A DNA stretch of 48,188 bases from Rhodocyclaceae bacterium (lineage in GTDB: Bacteria; Pseudomonadota; Gammaproteobacteria; Burkholderiales; Usitatibacteraceae), in NCBI GenBank assembly GCA_020247545.1, contig JADCIX010000067.1:1-48188 (forward strand). Direction: 5' to 3'. The notes beneath the pieces were generated by a model. That model was given only the letters and a program-made list of their open reading frames with translations, was not told where the DNA came from and did not search any database. Both the position numbers and the translations under genes were made by a program. Of this stretch, positions 14,684 to 22,583 are shown in pieces (position 1 is the stretch's first letter; every line of letters begins with the position of its first letter).

Positions 14684-15841
14684 ATGAAGCTGATCACCTT
14701 TACCTTGGCGCTAGCCAATTTTGGCGTCGGTACTGGCGGGCTCATTATCGCCGGCGTGCTGCCGCAAATTGCTGCCAGCCTTGCGGTCAGTTTGCCGCAG
14801 GCTGGCGCACTGTTGGGCTATTCGTCGATTGCGTATGCGCTTGGTGCCCCGCTGCTCGGTGCCGCGCTTTGGCGGATTGATCGCAAACTGGTTTTGCTCG
14901 GTGGTCTATGGCTGATGACGGTTGCAAGTGTGGTTGGTGCCTGCTCTACCGACTACACGGTGGTACTCATCTCACGCGTTGTGTTTGCGGTCGCCAGCGC
15001 CGTGGTCACGCCGACGACCTTATCCGTGGTGGCATTTTTGACCACACCCGAGGCGCGCGGCAAGGCCATCAGCAAAGTATTCGGCGGGTTTGCCTTATCC
15101 AATGTGATCGGTTTACCGCTTGGCGTGATGATCGCCGCCCTGGGTGACTGGCATATGGCACTTTGGTACGCGGCGGGCGTCAGTGCCACCGCCGCGTTAA
15201 TGGTCGGCAAATACCTGCCCCGCAACATCCAGGTACCACCGAGCAATTTCGCGGTGCTTGGTGCCTTTCTAATCGATTGGCGCAAGATGGCGGTGGTGTT
15301 TATTGTGGTATTGCAAATGGCTGCGGTATTCGCCGTGTACACCTATCTGACTGCTTGGCTAACCGTAACGCTGGCGTTATCCCCGCAGGCGGTGACTGGT
15401 ATGCTGCTTTGGTTTGGGTTGTTTGGCACCATTGGTGTGTTCGGTTCCGGCGAACTCATGCAGCGCTTTAACCAGCATAAATTGATGGTGGTGTTGCTGA
15501 TCGCGCTTGCCCTGATCCATTCGAGTTTTAGCTGGATTCCAGCGTCGATTCCGCTGGTGATGCTGGTGTTGGCACTGTGGGGTGTGTTCGGTTTTGCGTT
15601 CCAGCCCGCGCAGCAAACCCGGGTCATCCTAGTGGCGGGCACGTCGGCAAATGCGGGTATCACGCTGCACGCCAGCGGGGTTTATGTTGGCCAAGCCTTT
15701 GGTGCCTTTGTCGGCGGGGTCATGCTTGCGGGCGGCGGCATGGCGAGTCTCGGCTGGACCGCCGCCGCCGTCGCCTTGCTTGCACTTGGCCTCATGCTGA
15801 TAACGTTTCGCACGACCAAAGATCAAATCCCGTCAAAATAG
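14684..15841 (+). CDS. MFS transporter, DHA1 (AraJ-like) family
   Basis: From ATG 14684 the protein has 385 residues and about twelve helices, the first starting at residue 2. Typical motifs are GLIIAGVLPQIAASL in helix 1 and RVVFAVASAVVTPTTLSVV followed by EARGKAISKVFGGFALSNVIGLP in helices 4-5. These are features of DHA1 family exporters, which expel drugs, sugars or purine-like compounds. Its position between the hydroxylase subunits and their maturation genes suggests export or uptake of the substrate or product, but this is inference. No ribosome binding site precedes the start, because the terminator T-tract occupies that place. A TTG at 14669 would lie inside the hairpin. Confidence 0.88.
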   Translation: MKLITFTLALANFGVGTGGLIIAGVLPQIAASLAVSLPQAGALLGYSSIAYALGAPLLGAALWRIDRKLVLLGGLWLMTVASVVGACSTDYTVVLISRVVFAVASAVVTPTTLSVVAFLTTPEARGKAISKVFGGFALSNVIGLPLGVMIAALGDWHMALWYAAGVSATAALMVGKYLPRNIQVPPSNFAVLGAFLIDWRKMAVVFIVVLQMAAVFAVYTYLTAWLTVTLALSPQAVTGMLLWFGLFGTIGVFGSGELMQRFNQHKLMVVLLIALALIHSSFSWIPASIPLVMLVLALWGVFGFAFQPAQQTRVILVAGTSANAGITLHASGVYVGQAFGAFVGGVMLAGGGMASLGWTAAAVALLALGLMLITFRTTKDQIPSK

Positions 15842-15846
15842 ACGCC

Positions 15847-15993
15847 ATGTCCAACAGCCACCGCGGCACTGCGCGCATAACCGTGATGAACCGAACCACT
15901 CTGCTGTTGTTTTTCTTGTGCTGCTTGCCACGCGGGTCGGCAGCCGGTGCGCCTATGCCGATATGCAGCAGGGCGAGCGGTTTTTCCGGCTGA
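15847..15993 (+). pseudogene. Possible small secreted-protein gene, frame broken
   Basis: A 48-codon frame starts at ATG 15847 (inner ATG at 15886) and encodes a signal-peptide-like stretch, MNRTTLLLFFLCCLP, ending in GSAAGA. It stops soon after at 15993. In the +1 frame the same DNA continues as YADMQQGERFFRLTEATPP up to the TAA at 16036, which looks more protein-like than chance. A one-base shift near 15950 would join them into one small exported protein of about 60 residues. This is speculative; the region 15842-16054 otherwise shows nothing. Confidence 0.25.
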
Positions 15994-16054
15994 CTGAAGC
16001 CACACCACCGCGTGCGCGCCACTTATCTAAGAAATAATAGTAAAGTCCTTACGG

Positions 16055-16096
16055 GACGGGCGTTTCCAGTCATAAATCGTTGAAGATGCCCGTCAA
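16055..16096. repeat. Dispersed palindromic intergenic repeat, copy A
   Basis: The sequence runs from GACGGGCGTTTCCAGTCAT to GATGCCCGTCAA. The outer arms GACGGGC and GCCCGTC are inverted repeats. Related copies lie at about 35335, 39900 and 48032. This copy lies 17 bases upstream of the XdhC gene. Confidence 0.65.
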
Positions 16097-16112
16097 TAAA
16101 AGAGCTTAATCA

Positions 16113-17105
16113 ATGCAATCACTAGATCTTGATGTCCTCCATCATTTGCGCGATTGGCTGCAAGCCGGTCGTTCCGTGACGCTGGTGACTGTTACGCAAA
16201 CCTTCGGTGCCAGCCCGCGTCCGCCGGGTTCGATGTTGGTAATTCGCGATGACGGCGTATTGATTGGATCGGTCTCGGGCGGTTGTATCGAAGACGACTT
16301 GCTGGCACGTCGCGGCGAATTTTTCGCGGCAAATGGCCGGCCGATTCGCCAGCGTTATGGTGTCACCAGCGATGACGCGCGGCGGTATGGGCTGCCCTGT
16401 GGCGGTGTGCTGGAGGTGCTGATCGAAACGCGACCCCGCCAACAAGACGTGGAGGAATTGCTGGCGCATATTTCGAGTGGCGATGTGGTTTTTCGCGAGG
16501 TCGATTTGGCAACCGGAGGCTGGTCCTATCGTGACGCCTTGGCGAGCGACAAGACGGGCATCAGCGAGTCGCGCTTTGCCTGTCTACACGGCCCGCGCTG
16601 GCGCATGCTGATCGTCGGTGCCGCCGAAATCTCAGTCTATCTTGCCGAGATCGCCAAGACGCTCGATTTTCGAGTGAGTGTTTGTGACCCGAGAGACGAA
16701 TATCGTAGAGCCTGGCGTGTGGCGGGTACATCGTTTGTTGACGCCATGCCAGACGACGCCGTGATCGCCTTCAAGCCAGACGCACGTTCCGTGGTCGTTG
16801 CGGTATCACACGATCCCAAACTCGACGATATGGCGTTGATGGAGGCACTCAAAACGCCGGCCTTTTATGTCGGCGCGGTTGGATCCAAGGCCACCAGTGA
16901 AGAACGGCGTCGTCGACTACAAACACTTGATGTTTCCCCTGCCGAGACGGACAGGCTTCACGCGCCAGTGGGACTTGCGATTGGTAGCCGCACCCCGCCG
17001 GAGATCGCGGTGGCGATTGCAGCCGAACTAGTGGCGGCGCGTAACAAAATTACTCTGTCAGCCATGGCCACCGCTGTTGACGCTAGGCAGCATCGTATCG
17101 CGTGA
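16113..17105 (+). CDS. xdhC: XdhC family protein, maturation factor for the molybdenum hydroxylase
   Basis: The 330-residue protein has the two XdhC/CoxI parts. The N-terminal domain (about 8-100) carries FGASPRPPGSMLVIRDDG and the SGGCIEDDL motif. A C-terminal Rossmann-like part (about 165-300) starts RWRMLIVGAAEISVYLAEIA and includes FYVGAVGSKATSEERRRRL. XdhC proteins bind molybdenum cofactor, assist its sulfuration and insert it into xanthine-oxidase-family enzymes in the cytoplasm before Tat export. It overlaps the MocA-like gene by four bases (GTGA). Together they most probably serve the hydroxylase encoded at 11898-14615, despite the MFS gene and terminator in between. Confidence 0.92.
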   Translation: MQSLDLDVLHHLRDWLQAGRSVTLVTVTQTFGASPRPPGSMLVIRDDGVLIGSVSGGCIEDDLLARRGEFFAANGRPIRQRYGVTSDDARRYGLPCGGVLEVLIETRPRQQDVEELLAHISSGDVVFREVDLATGGWSYRDALASDKTGISESRFACLHGPRWRMLIVGAAEISVYLAEIAKTLDFRVSVCDPRDEYRRAWRVAGTSFVDAMPDDAVIAFKPDARSVVVAVSHDPKLDDMALMEALKTPAFYVGAVGSKATSEERRRRLQTLDVSPAETDRLHAPVGLAIGSRTPPEIAVAIAAELVAARNKITLSAMATAVDARQHRIA

Positions 17106-17677
17106 TTGCTGGCATTCTTCTGGCAGCGGGGCGAGGCGAGCGTTTTGGTGGTAGAAAACTGCTGGCTAAGTTAGATACTGGCAAGACGATGCTGGAGACC
17201 AGTGCGCACGCACTTCGCCGGGCGGTAGTCGACGTCACGATCGTGGTTCGCGACGATGCTGAACTGGTCGACTCGGGCGAACGTATTGCTGCGGCGTTAG
17301 GTGCTCGACTGCTGATTAATCCTCGCGCAGACGAGGGCATGGCGACTTCGATTGGCGCGGGTGTCGAGGCGACGCCGAGTGCTTCTGGATGGTTAATTGC
17401 GCTGGCCGACATGCCATTTGTGCTGCCGTCAACCGTTCGCGAAATCGCTGGGCAGATTCGCTCGCCTTCAACAATCATCGTGCCTACGCATCGGCAGCAG
17501 CGCGGCCACCCGGTGGGATTTGGCCGCGACTACTTTGAACGACTCACTGCGCTCACTGGTGACGCTGGGGCCCGCTCCGTGGTTCAGGATCACTCGGCGG
17601 AGGTGCGGATGTTGCCAGTCGACGATGCCGGAGTATTAATCGACATCGACACCCAAGCCGATCTTCATGCCGGTTGA
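17102..17677 (+). CDS. MocA-like molybdenum cofactor cytidylyl/nucleotidyltransferase
   Basis: The 191-residue protein has the MobA/MocA fold: the N-terminal nucleotide-binding loop LLAAGRGERFGGRKLL, then NPRADEGMATSIGAGV and LIALADMPFVLPSTV with the metal-binding Asp, and RGHPVGFGRDYFERL. MocA attaches CMP to molybdopterin to give the MCD cofactor used by IorAB-type enzymes. The GTG start overlaps the stop of the XdhC gene, so translation is coupled. The stop codon abuts the stop of the convergent DUF1684 gene (TGATCA), leaving no room for a separate terminator. A MobA-type guanylyl activity is less likely in this context. Confidence 0.88.
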   Translation: MIAGILLAAGRGERFGGRKLLAKLDTGKTMLETSAHALRRAVVDVTIVVRDDAELVDSGERIAAALGARLLINPRADEGMATSIGAGVEATPSASGWLIALADMPFVLPSTVREIAGQIRSPSTIIVPTHRQQRGHPVGFGRDYFERLTALTGDAGARSVVQDHSAEVRMLPVDDAGVLIDIDTQADLHAG

Positions 17678-18700
17678 TCAGGTTGGCTTGCGATATTTCT
17701 CTCCTGCCTCAACACGGAACGGCAGTATGTTTTGCTTGGGCGGAAGCGGGCAGGTGGTGAATTCGGAGAACGCACAAGGTGGGTTGTAGGCGCGATTAAA
17801 GTCCAGCGTGAACGGAACATTCGGCTCGGGCTTTTTTTCGACGTACAAAAAACGGGATGGACGATAGGTGGTATCGCCAGCGGTAGCATCGCGAATGACA
17901 AAAAATAGACCGCCATCGTCACCAACTGCGTCTAATTTGTACTTTTTTCCTTTGATGGTGAATTCGACGTAACCGGGCGAGGGCTCATCACTGACCTCGT
18001 CAATGACATTGACGATTGGAATGGTCTTGCCCGGCGGGTAGGGGATAAACCTCGCTGTCGTTTTGAATGCGGTGTTGGGCGGATACCAGATTCGACCTTT
18101 GAAATTGGCCCGAACGTCGGACTTATTGTCGGCAAGCCGCAGGATGTACTTGCCATCGCGCTCGATGACGTGCATCGAAATGCGGTCGAGCGACACCCAG
18201 TCGCGCTTGCCAGAAGAGGCGCCGAGTTTTCGTTGCCCTTGGAAGGCCTTGCCTTCCGACGTCCAATTGGTGCCATCGTCGGGCTGCAGGGTAACTGTCT
18301 TGTTCCTGCCGTCGACGGTAATCGTGCCCAGACGTGCGGGACCAACCCCGGCAAGTTGCGGCGGAAACACAATGTCGTTGCCAGCGTCGGTGCCGAAGGT
18401 GTTGACACCTTCTTTCATCACAAATCGACCAGCGAGTGTCAGCCAACCGTTATCGCGTCGCAGGCTTTGCTCTACGCGATCGCGCCATGCCTCAAGGTCG
18501 GCAAGATATTCGAGATCAATTGGCGAGGAATCTTGTTTTGCCGTCGCTTTTGCAGGCACTGCCGTGGTCGCAAGTACGGCTTGTGGAGGGGTGAGTGTCA
18601 GCGCCAAAACAACGAGGCCGACGGGCCAACACCGCCTAACGCCGCCATGAAACACGACTGGTGCGTCGAGGCTGGCGCTGGAAGTAAATTGGCTTGGCAT
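17678..18700 (-). CDS. DUF1684 domain protein, probably exported
   Basis: The 340-residue protein begins with about 25 polar residues, then a hydrophobic segment (WPVGLVVLALTLTPP) that looks like a signal sequence or anchor. The rest fits DUF1684: WRDRVEQSLRRDNGWLTLAG near the start, WVSLDRISMHVIERDGKY in the middle, and the diagnostic C-terminal DFNRAYNPPCAFSEFTTCPLPP. DUF1684 proteins are widespread and uncharacterised. The conserved Cys, Tyr and Asn residues in that last motif may form a binding site. The gene converges with the MocA-like gene with abutting stop codons. Upstream, 45 bases separate it from waaF. Confidence 0.85.
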   Translation of the reverse strand: MPSQFTSSASLDAPVVFHGGVRRCWPVGLVVLALTLTPPQAVLATTAVPAKATAKQDSSPIDLEYLADLEAWRDRVEQSLRRDNGWLTLAGRFVMKEGVNTFGTDAGNDIVFPPQLAGVGPARLGTITVDGRNKTVTLQPDDGTNWTSEGKAFQGQRKLGASSGKRDWVSLDRISMHVIERDGKYILRLADNKSDVRANFKGRIWYPPNTAFKTTARFIPYPPGKTIPIVNVIDEVSDEPSPGYVEFTIKGKKYKLDAVGDDGGLFFVIRDATAGDTTYRPSRFLYVEKKPEPNVPFTLDFNRAYNPPCAFSEFTTCPLPPKQNILPFRVEAGEKYRKPT

Positions 18701-18745
18701 GGCGATATCTCCGCTAGCGGTATACGACGTTGAACATAGACTAAA

Positions 18746-19789
18746 TTATGCACCGCCTGCCTCGGCGGCGTCGGCGGATAATCCGACAGTGGGTATCGCG
18801 CCGCTGATCATCGCCGGGGTAATGTCGGTCATACACTTGAAATGTCCTAGCGGGCAGACACGCTGGAAACACGGGCTGCACTCAACCTTGAGCGAAATGA
18901 TGCGCGCTTTTTGCGAAAGTGGCGGCGTGAAGTCTGGCGATGATGATCCGTAAAGTGCCACAACCGGCGCACCAACCGCACAAGCAATGTGCATTAACCC
19001 GGAGTCGTTGGTGACGACAATACTTGCCAGACTGAGCAAGTCGATGGCGTCAGCCAGCGCCGTTTCGCCGCATAAATTTTTGCAGGTGTTGTTGCAGAGT
19101 TGATTGATTTGCTCACCGATGGTGCGATCAGCTTTGCTACCAAAGATCCAGACTTGGTTACCTGCGGCAATCTGTTGATTTGCGTACGCTGCAAAATGCG
19201 CCGGGGGCCAGCGTTTTGCCGGCCCATACTCGGCACCGGGGCAAAGTGCGATGATCGGTCGGTGGTCATCAAGACCGAGTCTACGCATGACGTCGGCGCG
19301 GTTTTCATCATCGGTACTAACACGCGGCGTCGCCACTGGGCGCTGGGGCGGATTCCCAGCGGGCTCTGCCAGCGAGGCAAATCGTTCCGACATCGTTGGC
19401 AGTGCCCGCTCATCGAGCATTCGGCAGTCCGTCAGCAGCCAGGTGCGCGCCTCGCCGCGGAAGCCGGTGATACTTGTAATATCGGCAAACCAGGTGATGA
19501 GAGCACTCTTCAGCGAATTGGGGAGGACGTAAGCCTGATCGTAATTGCCGTTGCGCACGACGGTTTTGCCGAAGCGCCGACGCGCGAACAACCGCAGATC
19601 GCCATGACCGAATGGATTGGGGATGACCCGGTTGACTTCGACCATTCGACGGTACACCGGTATCACCCATGGCGGAGCGATGACGTCAATCAGTAGTCCC
19701 GGGTGCAGCGCCTTCAGGCGCGACAACATCGGCTGCGACAATACGGCGTCGCCGATCCAAGATGGCGCGATAACGACGGCGCGTTTCAC
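18746..19789 (-). CDS. waaF: ADP-heptose:LPS heptosyltransferase II
   Basis: The 347-residue protein is a GT9 family glycosyltransferase that adds the second heptose to the LPS inner core at the cytoplasmic face of the inner membrane. Characteristic stretches are [18 protein letters not shown] at the N-terminus, [20 protein letters not shown] in the middle, [28 protein letters not shown] in the ADP-heptose site (in two blocks), and the late motif [16 protein letters not shown]. The length is normal. The gene follows ilvE and the zinc-finger gene on the same strand with short gaps, an arrangement I associate with betaproteobacteria. Confidence 0.93.
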   Translation of the reverse strand: MKRAVVIAPSWIGDAVLSQPMLSRLKALHPGLLIDVIAPPWVIPVYRRMVEVNRVIPNPFGHGDLRLFARRRFGKTVVRNGNYDQAYVLPNSLKSALITWFADITSITGFRGEARTWLLTDCRMLDERALPTMSERFASLAEPAGNPPQRPVATPRVSTDDENRADVMRRLGLDDHRPIIALCPGAEYGPAKRWPPAHFAAYANQQIAAGNQVWIFGSKADRTIGEQINQLCNNTCKNLCGETALADAIDLLSLASIVVTNDSGLMHIACAVGAPVVALYGSSSPDFTPPLSQKARIISLKVECSPCFQRVCPLGHFKCMTDITPAMISGAIPTVGLSADAAEAGGA

Positions 19790-19816
19790 GACTTGACGAT
19801 GAAGCGCCCCACCTGT

Positions 19817-20017
19817 TCAGTGGCCTGTCCGGGCGGGGCCTTCGAACTGATAGGCCGTCCCGCAGTAGGGGCACTTTGCTTCACCGGTCGTGGTGACATC
19901 AATGAACACGCGCGGGTGGCTGTTCCACAGCTTCATCGATGGTGTCGGACAATGCAGCGGAAGATCGGTAGCGGTCACCTTGATCGGCTTGATTCTGTTA
20001 TCGTTTGACGCGCTCAT
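19817..20017 (-). CDS. Small CHCC-type zinc-finger domain protein
   Basis: The 66-residue protein carries the zf-CHCC signature: LHCP near residue 22, SHPRVFIDV near 33-41, and AKCPYCGTAYQF at about 48-59. The metal ligands are expected to be the Cys of LHCP, the His of SHPRVF, and the two Cys of CPYC. Bacterial relatives are related to the mitochondrial complex I accessory subunit NDUFS6, but the role of the stand-alone bacterial form is unclear. It lies 13 bases after the ilvE stop and 27 bases before waaF on the same strand, so the three are probably co-transcribed. Confidence 0.9.
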   Translation of the reverse strand: MSASNDNRIKPIKVTATDLPLHCPTPSMKLWNSHPRVFIDVTTTGEAKCPYCGTAYQFEGPARTGH

Positions 20018-20030
20018 TTAACGCCGATCC

Positions 20031-20963
20031 TTAAATTACAGGTGTGAGCCAAGAGTGGTATTTGGCATTGCGCCCGTAGACAATATCGAAAAACGCTGCC
20101 TGCAACTTCTCGGTGATCGGTCCGCGTGCGCCATTACCGATGATGCGACCATCGAGCTCACGAATCGGCGTGACTTCAGCGGCTGTTCCGGTAAAGAACG
20201 CCTCGTCGGCGATGTATACGTCGTCACGGGTGATTTTGCGCGCTTCAACGGGAATGCCGTGATCCGCACAAACGGTTTGAATTGAGCGCCACGTAATGCC
20301 GTCCAACGCCGAGGTAAGCTCGGGTGTCGCAATCTTGCCATCACGAATGATGAACAAGTTCTCACCAGCACCTTCGGCGACGTAGCCCTCCGTATCGAGT
20401 AACAGCGCCTCGTCGTAGCCGTGGTCTAACGCCTCGTTATTGGCCAGAATCGAATTTGCGTAGGTTGAGGCTACCTTTGCACGCGGCATCGTCACGTTCA
20501 CATGATGCCGAGCGTACGACGAGGTCTTTACGCGAATGCCTTTTTTGAGTCCGTCTTCGCCCAAGTACGCGCCCCAAGGCCAGGCTGCGATCGCGATATG
20601 TACCTTCGCACCTTTTGGCGAGACCCCCATCTTTTCTGAGCCATAGAACGCCAACGGTCGGAGATATGCGCTTTCTAAATTATTCTCGCGCACCACAATG
20701 CGCTGCGCCTCCATAATTTCTTCCATGGAAAACGGCATGGCCATTTGGTAGATCTTGGCGGAGTTAAACAGCCGTTTGGTGTGCTCGTGTAAGCGGAAGA
20801 TTGCCGTGCCTATCGTCGGCGACTCGGTCTTGTACGCGCGCACTCCCTCAAAAACAGCGAGTCCGTAATGCAGCGAGTGGGTGAGCACATGAGTAGTTGC
20901 CTCACGCCAGGCAATGAGTTTTCCGTCAGACCAGATAACACCGTCACGGTCAGCCATCGACAT
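20031..20963 (-). CDS. ilvE: Branched-chain amino acid aminotransferase
   Basis: The 310-residue protein is a class IV PLP-dependent aminotransferase making Leu, Ile and Val from their 2-oxo acids. Seen are THSLHYGLAVFEGVRAY near residue 30-45, RPLAFYGSEKMGV, the PLP-binding Lys in MPRAKVASTYANSILANNEA, and the phosphate-binding stretch YVAEGAGENLFIIRDG. DDVYIADEAFFTGTAAEVTPI near the C-terminus is also typical. A second Met at residue 3 could be the true start. The upstream region faces the adenylate cyclase gene and holds divergent promoters. It is the first gene of the ilvE, zinc finger, waaF group. Confidence 0.95.
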   Translation of the reverse strand: MSMADRDGVIWSDGKLIAWREATTHVLTHSLHYGLAVFEGVRAYKTESPTIGTAIFRLHEHTKRLFNSAKIYQMAMPFSMEEIMEAQRIVVRENNLESAYLRPLAFYGSEKMGVSPKGAKVHIAIAAWPWGAYLGEDGLKKGIRVKTSSYARHHVNVTMPRAKVASTYANSILANNEALDHGYDEALLLDTEGYVAEGAGENLFIIRDGKIATPELTSALDGITWRSIQTVCADHGIPVEARKITRDDVYIADEAFFTGTAAEVTPIRELDGRIIGNGARGPITEKLQAAFFDIVYGRNAKYHSWLTPVI

Positions 20964-21253
20964 ATCAGATTCTCCAGTTACAGCGGGTTTACCAGTATCG
21001 GAAGAATTTTAGCCGATTCGCTCAACTCGTGGCTTGCGAACACATGAGTTGGGCGGCGATTGGGGCCTGCCGACCAGACGACGGTTGGCCAGTTAAATCA
21101 AGATGTCGGGATGCGGTTGGCTGCTCGTGTATGTCATAATTGTCCGGACATTTGGTATCACGCAGAGGTCGGCTAAAAAGCCTTCCTGCCGTGAACATCA
21201 GCAGTTTGGATGGCATTAGTCGTTGCATGCGCCTGAAGGAACCTTTGGTAGCC

Positions 21254-22531
21254 ATGGGTTTTACGCCGGACATTTTGAACAACAACGGGGAACTGACGCC
21301 TGATCAAAAGCTTGCGGGCGATATGCTGCTTTTCTCGACGGGGCTGATGATGTTCGCCTCGGTCCTGTGGCTCGCAATCTACTGGAGTTTCGGAAAGACG
21401 TTTTCAACCACGATCCCGCTGGTGTTTCAGGGGCTCTCGACCTGCACCATCATTTTCTACCTGCGAACCAAGAAACTTGGTGTGTTCTGCGTAATGCAGT
21501 TGTCGTTGTTCTTGTTCACGCCATTTGTATTGCAATGGTCTATCGGTAATTTCGTCAACGCCAGCGGGGTGTCGCTCTGGGCGCTCTTGGCCCCGGTCGG
21601 CGCAATAGTGATCCTCGGTACTCGTGAATCCGTTCCTTGGTTTGTCGCCTATATCTTTATGACCGCCATGTCCGGCTTTTTTGACTACGTGCTGGCCTAC
21701 GATGTCAAACAGTTGGATATGACAACCGTTGCGGTTTTCTTCGTGCTGAATTTTGTGTCGATTTCGGGGATGATCTATGTGCTGCTTTGGTACTTTTCCC
21801 GCGAGAAAAACAGGCTGCTCATGGTGGTTGAGGCCAAGAGCCAAGCGGTGACGACGGAGAAAGAACTGTCTGACCGGCTGTTGTTAAACATTTTACCGAT
21901 CAACATTGCCGATCGGCTCAAACGCCAAGAGACAAACATTGCCGATGGCCACGCGGACGTCAGCGTGATGTTCGCCGACCTTGTGAATTTCACCTATTTG
22001 ACGGGACAGATGTCGCCTAACGAGACGGTGTTACTCTTGAATGATATTTTTTCGGAGTTTGATACGCTGGCCGAACGTTGCCAAGTCGAGAAGATCAAGA
22101 CAATCGGCGACGCTTACATGGTTGCTGGCGGACTGGCTGATCAATCCGGCCATTATGTTGATGCGGTAGCGGCAATGGCGCTGGATATGCAGGCCTTTGT
22201 TTCAAGTTACATTGCGCCCAACGGGGAACGCTTGGCGTTGCGCGTCGGTATCGCGACCGGGCCGGTCGTGGCAGGAGTGATCGGTCGCCGCAAGTTCAGT
22301 TATGACCTTTGGGGAGATACCGTCAATATCGCCAGCCGGATGTGTACAGAAGCGCTTTCGGGGCATATTCAGGTTGATTCAGTGACGTTTCGGCGCCTGC
22401 ATAGTCGATTCAGCTTTGATGAGCCCCATCAGATTCAAGTCAAAGGCAAAGGGCAAATGCAGGTATACAACCTGCTGGGCAGGATGCGCGGCGATTCGTC
22501 AAATTCCCCGCCGCCAGCGGAAAGCCAGTAA
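21254..22531 (+). CDS. Class III adenylate cyclase with six-helix membrane domain
   Basis: From ATG 21254, with AAGGAA about a dozen bases upstream, the protein has 425 residues; the frame is open upstream to 21140. The N-terminal half has about six membrane helices (roughly 20-195). A coiled linker leads to the cyclase domain (about 235-410). Metal-binding Asp residues are in MFADLVNFT (about D242) and KIKTIGDAYM (about D286). The substrate-selecting Lys of IKTIGD and Asp of YDLWGDTVNIASRM predict ATP rather than GTP as substrate, and NIASRM supplies the transition-state residues. It should make cAMP at the inner membrane in response to an unknown signal. A patatin gene follows on the same strand. 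Confidence 0.93.
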   Translation: MGFTPDILNNNGELTPDQKLAGDMLLFSTGLMMFASVLWLAIYWSFGKTFSTTIPLVFQGLSTCTIIFYLRTKKLGVFCVMQLSLFLFTPFVLQWSIGNFVNASGVSLWALLAPVGAIVILGTRESVPWFVAYIFMTAMSGFFDYVLAYDVKQLDMTTVAVFFVLNFVSISGMIYVLLWYFSREKNRLLMVVEAKSQAVTTEKELSDRLLLNILPINIADRLKRQETNIADGHADVSVMFADLVNFTYLTGQMSPNETVLLLNDIFSEFDTLAERCQVEKIKTIGDAYMVAGGLADQSGHYVDAVAAMALDMQAFVSSYIAPNGERLALRVGIATGPVVAGVIGRRKFSYDLWGDTVNIASRMCTEALSGHIQVDSVTFRRLHSRFSFDEPHQIQVKGKGQMQVYNLLGRMRGDSSNSPPPAESQ

Positions 22532-22583
22532 ATCGGGGATCAAATGGCAATGGCAGGGCAAACTTAAGGCCAAGGAAGTCGCT

